Shown here one piece after another: positions 47,928 through 56,315 of a stretch of DNA of 64,000 bases. The DNA is from DASSUW01 sp963830725 (GTDB taxonomy: Bacteria; Actinomycetota; Thermoleophilia; Solirubrobacterales; Solirubrobacteraceae), in the NCBI GenBank assembly GCA_963830725.1, contig CAWHNO010000016.1:248001-312000 (forward strand), written 5' to 3'. Position numbers and translations under genes: made by a program. The notes beneath the pieces were generated by a model. That model saw only the letters and a program-made list of their open reading frames with translations, searched no databases and was not told the origin of the DNA. Positions within the stretch are counted from its first letter, which is position 1. Each line of letters begins with the position of its first letter.

Positions 47928-48045
47928 GGCTCGACCTTAGCTGGTCGGGGCCGTGCGGCCGGTGAACCGGCGCTCGCGGACGTCGAACTCGAACACCACG
48001 CGATCGGACCAGAGCCGGTCCCGGCGCTGGTCAACATCGTGTGAC

Positions 48046-48498
48046 TCAGACGTCGGCGCGCCGCTCGTGACCGAAGCGGATCAGCGTGCGGCGCAGCGAG
48101 TCGGTCAGCTCGCGGCGGATGAAGAGGCGGTCGAGCAGCGGCGTGAAGGCGTTGCGCTGCTTGAGCTCGTAGTCGAGCGTCAGCGTGACCTGGATCTCGT
48201 CGGCCCCGGCGACCTCGAACGTCACCGTCTGGGTGCCGCGCAGGCGCTCGTCCTCGATCTCGCGCGTCTGGCGGGTGCGCGCCTCGTATGCCGTCACCAC
48301 CTCCTCCACGCGGCCTCGGCCGCGCGGCGGCGAGTCCCAGACCAGACGGGCGCCGACCTGCGGCCAGTCTCCCTCGAGCTTGGAGACGTGGCCGAAGCCG
48401 TCGACCCACGCCGCCCAGCGGTGGGGGTCGTACCACAGCTCCTCGGCCTCGATGATCCGGCCCGGAACGACCGCGGTCGCGCTCGCCTGCCTCGGCAC
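48046..48498 (-). CDS. SRPBCC (START-like) family protein
   Basis: The 150-residue protein shows the polyketide-cyclase/START helix-grip fold pattern: VVPGRIIEAEELWYDPHRWA, AAWVDGFGHVSKLEGDWPQV, ARLVWDSPPRGRGRVEEVVT and a final long helix LDRLFIRRELTDSLRRTLIR. Such proteins bind hydrophobic ligands in a cavity; there is no catalytic signature. The GTG start at 48498 begins VPRQASATAVVPGRII. It starts 8 bases after the epimerase-family gene stop, so the two may be co-transcribed. Between it and the dehydrogenase (47928-48045) one frame contains an uncharacterised tail, LWSDRVVFEFDVRERRFTG. Confidence 0.8.
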   Translation of the reverse strand: MPRQASATAVVPGRIIEAEELWYDPHRWAAWVDGFGHVSKLEGDWPQVGARLVWDSPPRGRGRVEEVVTAYEARTRQTREIEDERLRGTQTVTFEVAGADEIQVTLTLDYELKQRNAFTPLLDRLFIRRELTDSLRRTLIRFGHERRADV

Positions 48499-48506
48499 GG
48501 GTGCGA

Positions 48507-49553
48507 TTATCGCGCCTGACCGCCGTAGGGCCCTCGAGCCGTCCGCCTCGACACGTGACCTGCCGCGCGAGGTGGGCCTCGGCCGAGACCGCGGCCGAAG
48601 GGTATTTCGAGGTCGCGCGGCGGTTCTGCGGGCTGTAACGCGTAGGCGGCCGCGAAGCCCTGCCGCCAGCTCGCGTAGCGCGGCTCCCAGCCCAGCTCGC
48701 GCCGGGCCTTCGCATTCGAGGCAGCGCGCGAGTCGGTTCCCATCATGACGGCGACGTCGCCCGCCACAAGCCGCGCGAGCCAGCGCGGAACGTGGCGGGG
48801 CGGCTTGGCGCCGAGCGCCTGCGCGAGCACCGGCAGCCACTCGCGCACGGGGGCGGGCTCGTCGTCGACGATGTTGTAGATGCCGGGCAGGCCACGTTCG
48901 AGGGCGAGCACGGTGGCCGCGGCGGCGTCGTCGAGGTGGATCCACGAGGCGAAGCCGCCGCCGTCGCCGACGATCGGGAACTGGCGCTTGCGCACGGGCT
49001 CGATCAGGCCGTCGTTGGCGGCGCCGTAGAAGGCGCCGTACCGCAGGATGATCCCGCCCGCATCGGTGACCGTCTCGTCGAGATACCGCATCGCGGCGTG
49101 TGACTCGCGGGCGGCCGGCAGCGGGTTGGGATCGAGCGGATCGTCCTCGGTCTTGACCATCCCGCCCTCGCGCGCCTGGCGCATGCTGGCGAAGCTCTGG
49201 GCGACGAACCGGCGCGCGCCCACCTCGCGCGCGGCGGCCAGCAGCGCGTCCGTGCCCTCGGTGCGGAGCCGGTTCGTCGGCATGAAGGCGCGGTCCATGT
49301 TCCTCGAGAACTTCACGTCCCCCAGCGCGGTCGCCTGGTGGACGATCGCCTCGGGCTCGGCAGCGAGGACGGCCTCGCGAACGGCGCTCGCGTCGAGCAG
49401 GTCGAGTCTGATGGGCTGTGCGCCGCGCGCCCGCACGCGTTCGGCGTGGCCGGGCGACCTGTGGGTGCCGACCACCTCGTGGCCTCGGTCGATCAGCTGG
49501 GGGACGAGCCGGGAGCCGATGGCGCCGCTCGCGCCTGCCAGGAACACTCGCAT
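48507..49553 (-). CDS. NAD-dependent epimerase/dehydratase (extended SDR) family protein
   Basis: A 348-residue Rossmann protein. It starts MRVFLAGASGAIGSRLVPQL with the GxxGxxG nucleotide motif, then AEPEAIVHQATALGDVKFSR, a region analogous to the catalytic Ser/Tyr-x-x-x-Lys, RYGAFYGAANDGLIEPVRKR and SWIHLDDAAAATVLALERGL, typical of atypical extended SDRs. The active Tyr-x-x-x-Lys motif is not obvious, so substrate and activity are uncertain. ATG 49553 has AAGGAGAACC before it; a longer frame to 49571 is less likely. The C-terminal 40 residues are Arg/Gly-rich. Confidence 0.85.
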   Translation of the reverse strand: MRVFLAGASGAIGSRLVPQLIDRGHEVVGTHRSPGHAERVRARGAQPIRLDLLDASAVREAVLAAEPEAIVHQATALGDVKFSRNMDRAFMPTNRLRTEGTDALLAAAREVGARRFVAQSFASMRQAREGGMVKTEDDPLDPNPLPAARESHAAMRYLDETVTDAGGIILRYGAFYGAANDGLIEPVRKRQFPIVGDGGGFASWIHLDDAAAATVLALERGLPGIYNIVDDEPAPVREWLPVLAQALGAKPPRHVPRWLARLVAGDVAVMMGTDSRAASNAKARRELGWEPRYASWRQGFAAAYALQPAEPPRDLEIPFGRGLGRGPPRAAGHVSRRTARGPYGGQAR

Positions 49554-49650
49554 CGTGGTTCTCCTTGTCACATCGGCGGGATGTCAGGGGTCTGCCTACA
49601 TGACCCCCGACGGCGGAGAAACGTGACCGATGGACGAGGCCGACGAGCGA

Positions 49651-50472
49651 TCAAGGGCGCTCCGGCATCGGCGCGTCGAGGAACGGCGGGATCATCGCCA
49701 GCAGCCAGTCGGCGCGGTCCAGGAGCCCGGACCCGGGCGGGACGAAGTGGCTCGTGCCGGGGAGCACCGCGAGTTGCGAGTCCGGCAGGCCGTGGAGGTC
49801 ACCCATCACGCCGCCTCCCCGCAGCCGGAACAGCTCGACCGCGTGCTCGAGGCGGACGCCGTCGGAGTCGCCCAGGATGATCAGGGTCGGCGCGGCGATC
49901 GCCCGGATGTCGTCCCGCGGCCACGCGAACTCCGTCGTGTCGAGCGTCTTGAGCTTCTCGACCAGCTCGGGGAAGTCGCCCGGGTTGGGCGCGAGCCGGA
50001 GATACTCCTCCTCGATCGGCGACCCGGCGAACATCTCGGGCGTGATCGACGGGAACATCTCGAGCGCCTCGGGGGGCATGGCGTCGCTGGCGAACCCGGC
50101 CGACGCGAGAACGAGCTTTCGCACGAGCCCGGGGTGACGGATCGCCAACTGCAGTGCGATGCCACCGCCCATGCTGTAGCCCACGATGTCGGCGTTGCCG
50201 AGCTCCAGGTGCCGCATCAGCGCCGCCGTGTCGTCCGCCATCCGCTCGTACGTGATCGGGCGATCGACGTCGGCCGTGCGCCCGTGTCCCTGCTGCTCGA
50301 CCGCGATCACCCGTCTCGATTCGGCCAGTCCGGCGAGGATCGGGCCCATCGAGTCGACCGTCATGTAGGCGCCGTGCAGGAGTACCAGCGGCGACCCCTG
50401 CCCGTGGATCTCGTAGTACATGTCGAGGTCGTCGATCGGTGCGTAACCCGTCTGCGCGGCACTGCTCGGCAT
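49651..50472 (-). CDS. Alpha/beta-fold hydrolase
   Basis: The 273-residue protein has oxyanion HGAYMTVDS, VEQQGHGRTADVDRP, nucleophile GYSMGGGIALQLAIRHPGLV, an acid near LIILGDSDGVRLEHAVELFR, and the catalytic His in LAVLPGTSHFVPPGSGLL. The set is complete for a serine hydrolase. It resembles actinobacterial 3-oxoadipate enol-lactonase-like or menaquinone-pathway hydrolases; the substrate cannot be set. It is divergent from the enolase-superfamily gene, with palindromes in the shared 195-base gap. Confidence 0.88.
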   Translation of the reverse strand: MPSSAAQTGYAPIDDLDMYYEIHGQGSPLVLLHGAYMTVDSMGPILAGLAESRRVIAVEQQGHGRTADVDRPITYERMADDTAALMRHLELGNADIVGYSMGGGIALQLAIRHPGLVRKLVLASAGFASDAMPPEALEMFPSITPEMFAGSPIEEEYLRLAPNPGDFPELVEKLKTLDTTEFAWPRDDIRAIAAPTLIILGDSDGVRLEHAVELFRLRGGGVMGDLHGLPDSQLAVLPGTSHFVPPGSGLLDRADWLLAMIPPFLDAPMPERP

Positions 50473-50503
50473 CTCGTCTCCTTGTGCTCGTGAGGCCGGG
50501 ATT

Positions 50504-50554
50504 CTGATCGATCAGGGTCGCGCTCGGGGATCGACGCGGGTGACCCTAGGGTCA
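50504..50554. promoter_or_regulatory. Two perfect palindromes in a divergent promoter gap
   Basis: CTGATCGATCAG (50504-50515) and TGACCCTAGGGTCA (50541-50554) are perfect inverted repeats of 12 and 14 bases, in the 195-base gap between the alpha/beta hydrolase and enolase-superfamily genes. Either could be an operator for both promoters. No regulator gene adjoins, so the protein that binds is not apparent. Confidence 0.4.
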
Positions 50555-50667
50555 TTCCGGATTGGCACGCCTGGCGCCCTGCGGAAGCCTCTTGTTCATC
50601 GCCAGGATGAGCCACCTACCCCGAGACGACCCGTGCCGCCGCGGCTCACGCGGCCTAAGGTGTCCAG

Positions 50668-51714
50668 ATGACCTGGGCCAACCTCAGCACGCTGCCACTG
50701 ACCGTCGAGTCGTACGAGTTCGAGCGGCTCTCAGCCACCGTCGCGCACGGCTGGGAGCGGGTGACGACCAAGGTCCACCTGCGCGGCGGCGGCGCGGACG
50801 GGATCGGCGAGGACGTCTCGCCGTTCGAGGACGAGGCGGACACCCTGCATGCCACCGGGCCGGCGCTGCCGCTGGCCGGCGACTGGACGCTCGGGTCGTT
50901 CTGCGCTCAGCTCGCGGAGCTGGACATGTGGCCGGTCGAGCCGCGGTGGGACATGGCGCGGCGGTGGCGCAACTGGGCGTTCGAGTCCGCCGCGCTCGAC
51001 CTGGCGCTCAACCAGGCCGGCCGCCCGCTGCACGAGGTCCTGGGCCGCGAGCCGCGCCCGCTGCGCTTCGTCAACTCGCTCGGCCTCGGAGATCCACCGA
51101 CCTTCGACCCGATCCGCCGCCGGCTCGAGCGCCATCCCGGTCTGGGCTTCAAGGTCGACGCAACGGCGGCCTGGACGCCCGAGCTGGTCGACGAGGTCGC
51201 CGCCACGGGCGCGGTCGAGATCGTCGACTTCAAGGGCCAGTACGGCCTCGAGACCGGCGAGCTGCCGGAGCTCCTCGCCATGTACGAGCGCGTCATCGCG
51301 GCGTTCCCTGACGCGCTGCTGGAAGACGCGCACGACCTGCCCGAGGTCACGGCGCTGCTCGAGCCGCAGGCGCACCGCATCTCATACGACGCGCCGATCC
51401 AGACAAAGGACGACCTGGACGCGACCCCGCTCGCACCGCGCGCGGTCAACATCAAGCCGTGTCGCGTCGGGGACCTGCGGTCGCTGCTCGACGTCTACGC
51501 CGCGGTGGAGGAGCGCGGCCTGATCACGTACGGCGGCGGCATGGGCGAGCTGGACGTCGGACGCGGCCAGATCCAGCTGCTGGCCTCGCTGTTCCACCCG
51601 GACGGGCCGAACGACGTGGCACCCGGCGGCTACAACCTCGACACGCCGGCGGCGGATCTCCCGCCGAGCCCGCTGCCGGCCGACCCGGCGCCGACGGGCT
51701 TCAGGAGGCGCTAG
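50668..51714 (+). CDS. Enolase-superfamily (mandelate racemase-like) protein
   Basis: A 348-residue protein with the N-terminal capping domain (SYEFERLSATVAHGWERVTT) and a TIM-barrel with likely metal and base positions: FKVDATAAWTPELVD (Lys), VEIVDFKGQYGL (Asp), LLEDAHDLPEV (Glu), ISYDAPIQTKDDL (Asp) and VNIKPCRVGDLRSLL (Lys). This pattern of a Lys on each side fits muconate cycloisomerase/OSBS-like members, but the substrate is unknown. The stop codon overlaps the stop of the small convergent ORF by two bases (CTAG). It stands alone downstream of a palindrome-bearing promoter gap. Confidence 0.8.
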   Translation: MTWANLSTLPLTVESYEFERLSATVAHGWERVTTKVHLRGGGADGIGEDVSPFEDEADTLHATGPALPLAGDWTLGSFCAQLAELDMWPVEPRWDMARRWRNWAFESAALDLALNQAGRPLHEVLGREPRPLRFVNSLGLGDPPTFDPIRRRLERHPGLGFKVDATAAWTPELVDEVAATGAVEIVDFKGQYGLETGELPELLAMYERVIAAFPDALLEDAHDLPEVTALLEPQAHRISYDAPIQTKDDLDATPLAPRAVNIKPCRVGDLRSLLDVYAAVEERGLITYGGGMGELDVGRGQIQLLASLFHPDGPNDVAPGGYNLDTPAADLPPSPLPADPAPTGFRRR

Positions 51715-51857
51715 CCGAGGGCCTTGACCGGCGGGCGGTACTTGGCGCCGGTGCGCTCGCCGCAGAGCAGGACGGCAAGGCGGACGAGATCACGCTGGCT
51801 GGTGTTGGGCGGGAGCGACATGCCGGTAGCTTCGGGCTTCGAGGCCCTCGCAACCAT
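51711..51857 (-). CDS. Small conserved-looking protein (36-48 residues)
   Basis: From ATG 51857 the frame reads MVARASKPEATG then, from an internal ATG at 51821, MSLPPNTSQRDLVRLAVLLC and GERTGAKYRPPVKALG. The second part looks compact and protein-like (one helix, then a basic end), while the ZIP gene lies 62 bases upstream on the same strand. Its stop shares CTAG with the convergent enolase-superfamily gene. I cannot name a family. The real start may be either ATG. Confidence 0.4.
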   Translation of the reverse strand: MVARASKPEATGMSLPPNTSQRDLVRLAVLLCGERTGAKYRPPVKALG

Positions 51858-51919
51858 GGGGCGACCCCCTCGATTCCGCGCGGGCACCCCCCTGAGCGTG
51901 AGGGGGTAACCCGTACCCC

Positions 51920-52603
51920 TCACCAGACGTTCGACAGGCCTGCGGCGACGGCGAAGCCCAGCACCGTCACGAGACCGCCCGCGCGGCCGGCCTTTATGGA
52001 TGCCTCCGGGATCATCGAGTCGATCAGCATCACCAGCAGGGCGCCGGCGGCGAAGCCGTCGATCGCGGCCTGGAGCTCGCCGCCGGTGACGTCGGCGATG
52101 GCGAAGCCGATCGGGCTCGCGAGCGCGCAGCCGACCGCGATCAGCGTCCACAGCCGCCGGATCCCCGCGCGATGGATGCCGGCGGCCCGCATGGCGCTGG
52201 CGGAGCCGATCGCCTCCGGCAGGTTGGAGACGAAGATCGCCGCCAGCAGCCCCACGCTCACGCCCTCACCGGCCGCGAGGCCGAGCCCGAGCACCATCTG
52301 CTCCGGGATGCCGTCGAGGAAGGCCCCCACGGCCAGCGCGTCGCCGCCGCCGCGGTCGAGCGCGCGGTCGGCGACGTAGTAGGTGAGGGCGCCGAGCGTG
52401 AGGCCGGCCGCGAGCGCCGCGCCGCCGCCGACGCGGCCGCCCTCGAGGGCGAGGTCGAAGCTGACCGCGCTGATCAGCGCGCCGGCTCCGAACGCGAGCA
52501 CGAGCCCGACCACACGATCGGGCCACGGCCGCACGAGCCCGATGACAGCGCCGAGGATCAGCGAGGAGGCGGCCAGCGCGCCCCATCCGAGTGCCTCGAG
52601 CAT
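51920..52603 (-). CDS. ZIP-family metal transporter
   Basis: A 227-residue integral membrane protein of about eight helices. The ZIP signature helices are LAVGAFLDGIPEQMVLGLGL (TM4, with the Asp/Glu metal ligands) and LLAAIFVSNLPEAIGSASAM (TM5); the N-terminal helices are ALAASSLILGAVIGLVRPWP and VLAFGAGALISAVSFDLALE. ZIP proteins move Zn2+, Fe2+ or Mn2+ into the cytoplasm; selectivity cannot be inferred. It is divergent from the universal stress gene across 47 bases. A GC-rich hairpin area at 51887-51915 lies beyond its stop and may act as terminator. Confidence 0.88.
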   Translation of the reverse strand: MLEALGWGALAASSLILGAVIGLVRPWPDRVVGLVLAFGAGALISAVSFDLALEGGRVGGGAALAAGLTLGALTYYVADRALDRGGGDALAVGAFLDGIPEQMVLGLGLAAGEGVSVGLLAAIFVSNLPEAIGSASAMRAAGIHRAGIRRLWTLIAVGCALASPIGFAIADVTGGELQAAIDGFAAGALLVMLIDSMIPEASIKAGRAGGLVTVLGFAVAAGLSNVW

Positions 52604-52650
52604 CGCGGAGATTCTCCACGGAGCCCCGGCGTCAGGCGTAGGCTCGTGTC

Positions 52651-53076
52651 ATGAACGCGATCGTCGTCGGAACGGACGGCTCGGCAGGCGCCGAGGCGGC
52701 CGTGCGGAAGGTCATCGACATCGCCCGCGGCAGCGGCGCGACCGTGCACGTCGTGTGCACCTACCCCGGCCGCTCCACGCTCGAGCGGATCGGGCTGACG
52801 GCCAAGCAGGATCCGGTGGACATGCGCGGCGTGGCCGCCGACGTGGTCGCGCGCGACGAGCGGCGCTTCCTGGAGGCCGGGTTCACGGTCGAGAAGCACG
52901 TGCGCGAGGGCGACGCCGCGCACACGCTGATCAACGTCGCGGAGGAGCAGGGCGCCGACCTCATCGCCGTCGGCGCCCGCGGCCACGGCGCGCTGCGCCG
53001 GTTCGCGCTCGGCAGTGTGTCGGCGAAGCTCTCACACAACACGCCGACGAGCCTGCTGATCGTGCGCGAGGACTAG
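52651..53076 (+). CDS. Universal stress protein (UspA family)
   Basis: The 141-residue protein opens MNAIVVGTDGSAGAEAAVRK and has the ATP-binding signature GARGHGALRRFALGSVS (the G-2x-G-9x-G-S pattern), so it belongs to the nucleotide-binding class. The C-terminal strand LLIVRED is typical. In actinobacteria such proteins respond to hypoxia or starvation and bind ATP or cAMP; the window also encodes a class III cyclase at 37702, an intriguing but unproven link. It lies divergently to the ZIP gene and converges on the next gene over 27 bases. Confidence 0.92.
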   Translation: MNAIVVGTDGSAGAEAAVRKVIDIARGSGATVHVVCTYPGRSTLERIGLTAKQDPVDMRGVAADVVARDERRFLEAGFTVEKHVREGDAAHTLINVAEEQGADLIAVGARGHGALRRFALGSVSAKLSHNTPTSLLIVRED

Positions 53077-53103
53077 CCCAGGAGTTCGACGCCGACAGGA
53101 GTG

Positions 53104-53781
53104 TCAGTCGGTGCGCACGTGAAGCGGCGCGTGACCGCGCTTGCCCGCCGGCTCGACGATGCCGATCGTGCGCAGGCAGTACAGCGTGCGCTGCGCGAGC
53201 AGCGTGCTGCAGCGGAGAAGATCCGCGAGCTCGCTGGTGGTGAACGGCTCGACCGGCAACGCCGGCAGCACCGCCAGGATGTCCTGCGGCGTACGCAGCA
53301 CAACCTGGTCGAGCACATCGACCATCCGCCGCTCGCCCGGATCGCGAGTGCGACCGCGAACGGTCGCCGGCTGCGAGCGGCGGATGTGATCCTCACGCAG
53401 CAACAGCACCTCGATCGTGAGGTTCGGGTGGGTCAGCAGCGAGGGGAACGCGACCAGCTTGTCGAACACCGCCACGGCCGTCGCGCGCTTCGGCGAGCGG
53501 CGGACGCCGAGCACCTGGCCGTGCTCATCGACCCGGACGATCCGGCGCTCGGCCGCGACCGGGTAGACGATCCGGATGCGGTGCTCGTCGAGCAGCGCGT
53601 CGAGCTTCTTGCCGAGCGCGCCGAAGCCGCCCGTCTGCACCTCCACCAGCTCGCCGTCGCCACGGACGAGGTCGATCACGAACCGTCCGACCGGCACCTC
53701 GAGGCGGTCGCCCGGCTCCGCAAGCGCCGCCTTGACCGCGGCGTGCAGCGGGCCCTCACGCATCACCCCGATGCTCGACAC
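53104..53781 (-). CDS. Uncharacterised actinobacterial protein with nuclease-like N-terminus and wHTH-like C-terminus
   Basis: The 225-residue protein has an N-terminal region, VGRFVIDLVRGDGELVEVQT with GGFGALGKKLDALLD, in which the D-(x)n-E-x-Q order recalls PD-(D/E)XK nucleases, then RIRIVYPVAAERRIVRVDEH. The middle holds FPSLLTHPNLTIEVLLLRED, and the C-terminus LPVEPFTTSELADLLRCSTL, AQRTLYCLRTIGIVEPAGKR looks like a winged helix. It is conserved in related organisms as I recall but has no assigned function, so a role in DNA binding or restriction is speculation. Starts at 53781 and at the in-frame MREGPL codon are possible. Confidence 0.65.
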   Translation of the reverse strand: MSSIGVMREGPLHAAVKAALAEPGDRLEVPVGRFVIDLVRGDGELVEVQTGGFGALGKKLDALLDEHRIRIVYPVAAERRIVRVDEHGQVLGVRRSPKRATAVAVFDKLVAFPSLLTHPNLTIEVLLLREDHIRRSQPATVRGRTRDPGERRMVDVLDQVVLRTPQDILAVLPALPVEPFTTSELADLLRCSTLLAQRTLYCLRTIGIVEPAGKRGHAPLHVRTD

Positions 53782-53842
53782 GGCCGCAGAGGCTAGATGG
53801 CGACTCCGATGCTGCTCGCGTTGTCAGCGCGCCGGCGGGCGC

Positions 53843-55009
53843 TCAGGCCGTGGCGGGCTCCTCGATCCGCCGCGGCAGCAGCGTCTCGCGGGCGATCACG
53901 AGCCGCTGGATCTGCGACGTGCCCTCGTAGAGCTGCATGATCTTGGCGTCGCGCATCAGCTTCTCGACCGGGTAGTCCTTGATGAAGCCGTAGCCGCCGT
54001 AGACCTGCACCGCGTCGGTCGTGACCTCCATCGCGGCGTCGGCCGCGAAGCGCTTGGCGTGCGAGGACTCGAGCGTGTTGCGGCCGCCCTGGTCGAGCAG
54101 AACCGCGGAGTTCCAGGTGGCCAGGCGCGAGAGGTGCACCTTGGTCGCCATGTCGGCGATCATGAACTGGATCGCCTGGTGCATGGCGATCGGCACGCCG
54201 AACTGGATCCGCTCCTTCGAGTAGTTGGTCGCGAACTCGAAGGCGGCGCGGGCGATGCCGGTGGCAATGGCCGCCACGCCGGGGCGCGTGCGGTCGAGGG
54301 TCATCATCGCGATCTTGAAGCCCTTGTTCTCCTCGCCGATCAGGTGGTCGGCGGGGATCTCGGTCTCGTTGAAGGTGATGGTCGCGGTGTTGGAGGCCCG
54401 CTGACCCATCTTGTCCTCCTTCTTGTCCACCGTGACCGTCTCGTCGCGGGGGACGATGAAGCAGGAGATCCCGCGGTGGCCGGCCTCCTTGTCGGTCTTC
54501 GCGTAGACCGTGAAGAAGTCGGCGTAGCCGCCGTTGGTGATGAAGCACTTGGAGCCGTTGATGACGTACTTGTCGCCCTTGCGCGTCGCGGTCGTGCGCA
54601 TGCCGGACACGTCGGAGCCGGCGTCGGGCTCGGTGAGACAGAACGAGGCGAGCTTGTACTCCTCGGTCAGCATCCCGAGGTACTGCTTCTTGAGCTCCTC
54701 GGAGCCGGCCAGCCCGAGCGGCGCGGTGGCGAGGCCGTTGGCGCCGATCGAGGTCGCGATGCCGGAGCAGCCCCAGGAGAGCTCCTCCTCCACGATCGCC
54801 CCCTCGAGGTAGCTGAGGCCGGGTCCGCCGTACTGCTCCGGGGTGTGGCCGTTCATCAGGCCGAGCTCCCAGGCCTTGCGCAGGATCTCCTCGGGCCATG
54901 TCCCGTCGCGGTCGTACTCCCAGGCGACGGGCCGGATCTCCTTCTCGGCGAAGTCGTGCGCCATCTCCCGCAACGCCCTCTGCTCGTCTGTAAGCGTGAA
55001 ATCCACCAC
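53843..55009 (-). CDS. Acyl-CoA dehydrogenase
   Basis: A 388-residue FAD enzyme that introduces the first double bond in beta-oxidation. N-terminal LTDEQRALREMAHDFAEKEI, FAD/substrate motif SFCLTEPDAGSDVSGMRTTA, FITNGGYADFFTVYAKTD, ERIQFGVPIAMHQAIQFMIA, YGGYGFIKDYPVEKLMRDAK, and the catalytic Glu in IMQLYEGTSQIQRLVIARE. This resembles short/medium-chain enzymes. Two GTG starts (55009 and 55006) are possible. A TetR-like palindrome directly precedes it (55026-55041), so repression relieved by acyl-CoA is likely. It supplies the step before the hydratase/dehydrogenase pair at 45962-47927. Confidence 0.93.
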   Translation of the reverse strand: MVDFTLTDEQRALREMAHDFAEKEIRPVAWEYDRDGTWPEEILRKAWELGLMNGHTPEQYGGPGLSYLEGAIVEEELSWGCSGIATSIGANGLATAPLGLAGSEELKKQYLGMLTEEYKLASFCLTEPDAGSDVSGMRTTATRKGDKYVINGSKCFITNGGYADFFTVYAKTDKEAGHRGISCFIVPRDETVTVDKKEDKMGQRASNTATITFNETEIPADHLIGEENKGFKIAMMTLDRTRPGVAAIATGIARAAFEFATNYSKERIQFGVPIAMHQAIQFMIADMATKVHLSRLATWNSAVLLDQGGRNTLESSHAKRFAADAAMEVTTDAVQVYGGYGFIKDYPVEKLMRDAKIMQLYEGTSQIQRLVIARETLLPRRIEEPATA

Positions 55010-55025
55010 GGTTCTGGCTCCCAGA

Positions 55026-55041
55026 TTGACTAGTCAGTCAA
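55026..55041. promoter_or_regulatory. TetR-type palindrome upstream of the acyl-CoA dehydrogenase gene
   Basis: TTGACTAGTCAGTCAA is an inverted repeat with 6-base arms TTGACT/AGTCAA and the spacer AGTC. It lies 16 bases from the GTG start of the dehydrogenase, in the divergent gap with the gene at 55133. The half-site equals that before the TetR-MMPL-thioesterase genes at 29485-29505, so one regulator could control both. Confidence 0.5.
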
Positions 55042-55132
55042 CAGCTCTCTCAAGGGTACTCGCGTCGGGCCGACCGGACAACAGCGAACCGTCCTGCCTG
55101 GCCGAATGGACGGCCCGCAACAATGTCTGCTC

Positions 55133-55519
55133 ATGGGCGAGACGTTCGCGATCGTCCTCTTCGTCGTCGTCGGCGTGGCCGTCGTGGCGGCGATCTGGGC
55201 GCTGGTGACGAGCGGCGGCTCCTACGACGACATCGGGGGCGGCCGGATGGCGCTCGACCGCCGCGAGGCGACGCCCGCCGAGCGCGAGACCGAGATCCGC
55301 CAGATGCTCCAGGCGCGCAACACGCTGCGCGAGGCCCGCGGCGAGGCGCCGCTCGATGTGGACGACGAGCTGCGGGCGCTCACGGCGCCCGACGACCCCG
55401 AGCTGCGCGAGGAGGTCCGCACGCTGGTGGAGGCGACCAACGCCCGGCGGGTGGCCCGCGGCGAGCAGCCACTCGACGTCGAGGCCGAGGTCGACCGGCG
55501 CCTGCGCGAGCTCGGGTGA
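55133..55519 (+). CDS. Single-pass membrane protein of unknown function
   Basis: The 128-residue protein starts MGETFAIVLFVVVGVAVVAA, a single transmembrane helix, and continues with an acidic/basic helical cytoplasmic part containing two related repeats: NTLREARGEAPLDVDDELRA and NARRVARGEQPLDVEAEVDR. These tandem helical units of about 30 residues recall proteins with a short SHOCT-like or coiled-coil end, but I cannot name the family. ATG 55133 is preferred over 55106 because it starts the helix. It is divergent from the acyl-CoA dehydrogenase gene. Confidence 0.65.
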   Translation: MGETFAIVLFVVVGVAVVAAIWALVTSGGSYDDIGGGRMALDRREATPAERETEIRQMLQARNTLREARGEAPLDVDDELRALTAPDDPELREEVRTLVEATNARRVARGEQPLDVEAEVDRRLRELG

Positions 55520-55634
55520 CCCGCGCGCCTGAGCCGGAGGGGAGAATCCGCCGGTCCTTCGTGCGGTAATCCTCACCCCGCGGACGCATGGTGGCCCGGC
55601 GGTCGCGGGGCCCGGGCGCTGGCACGCTTGTGAC

Positions 55635-56315
55635 ATGCCCGCACGAATCGCAGCCATGGTCGCGGCCGGTCTCGCCGGTCTGCTCTCGCTCGGCCTGCTC
55701 GCCGCCGGGGGTCTGCTGCTGTGGGGCGACTCTCAGAAGGACGACCAGGGATATCTCTCGACGCGGAGCGAGCGCTTCGCGACCAACACCTACGCACTCG
55801 CCACCGACAACTTCGACATCGACCTCGACGGAGCGGACTGGATCGTCGATCGCGACAACTTCGGCAAGGTCCGCCTGACCGTCGACCCCAACGCCTCCAA
55901 GCCGGTGTTCGTCGGCGTGGCGCGGACGGCCGACGTGTCGCGCTACCTCTCCAAGGCAGGCCACGAGCTCGTCACCGACGTCGACTACTCGCCGTTCAGC
56001 GCCGACTACCGCCGACTCGGCGGCGACGGCAAGCCCGCGCCGCCCGCCGACCAGCGCTTCTGGGAGGCGTCCGCCCACGGCTCCGGCCGCCAGACCGTCA
56101 CCTGGGACGTCGACGACGGCGACTGGTCGATCGTGGTCATGAACGAGGACGCCTCGCGCGGCGTCGACGTCGGCGTCAAGGCCGGCGCCGAGCTCGGCTT
56201 CCTCTCCTCGGTCGGATGGGGCGCGCTGATCTCCGGCCTGATCGTGCTGTCGTTCGCGGCCCTGCTCGCCGTGCTCGGCATCCGCCAGCGCCCGCGCGAG
56301 GCCGTGCCCGCCTAG
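55635..56315 (+). CDS. Membrane protein with two helices and an extracytoplasmic domain
   Basis: A 226-residue protein with an N-terminal helix (MVAAGLAGLLSLGLLAAGGL), an exported domain of about 150 residues rich in Asp/Gly/Trp (VDRDNFGKVRLTVDPNASKP, VTWDVDDGDWSIVVMNEDAS) and a C-terminal helix (ALISGLIVLSFAALLAVLGI) with a short basic end. Related actinobacterial proteins of unknown function share the DGDWSIVVMN pattern. The gene precedes and converges on terC, whose annotated 3' end overlaps it on the other strand. Confidence 0.7.
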   Translation: MPARIAAMVAAGLAGLLSLGLLAAGGLLLWGDSQKDDQGYLSTRSERFATNTYALATDNFDIDLDGADWIVDRDNFGKVRLTVDPNASKPVFVGVARTADVSRYLSKAGHELVTDVDYSPFSADYRRLGGDGKPAPPADQRFWEASAHGSGRQTVTWDVDDGDWSIVVMNEDASRGVDVGVKAGAELGFLSSVGWGALISGLIVLSFAALLAVLGIRQRPREAVPA

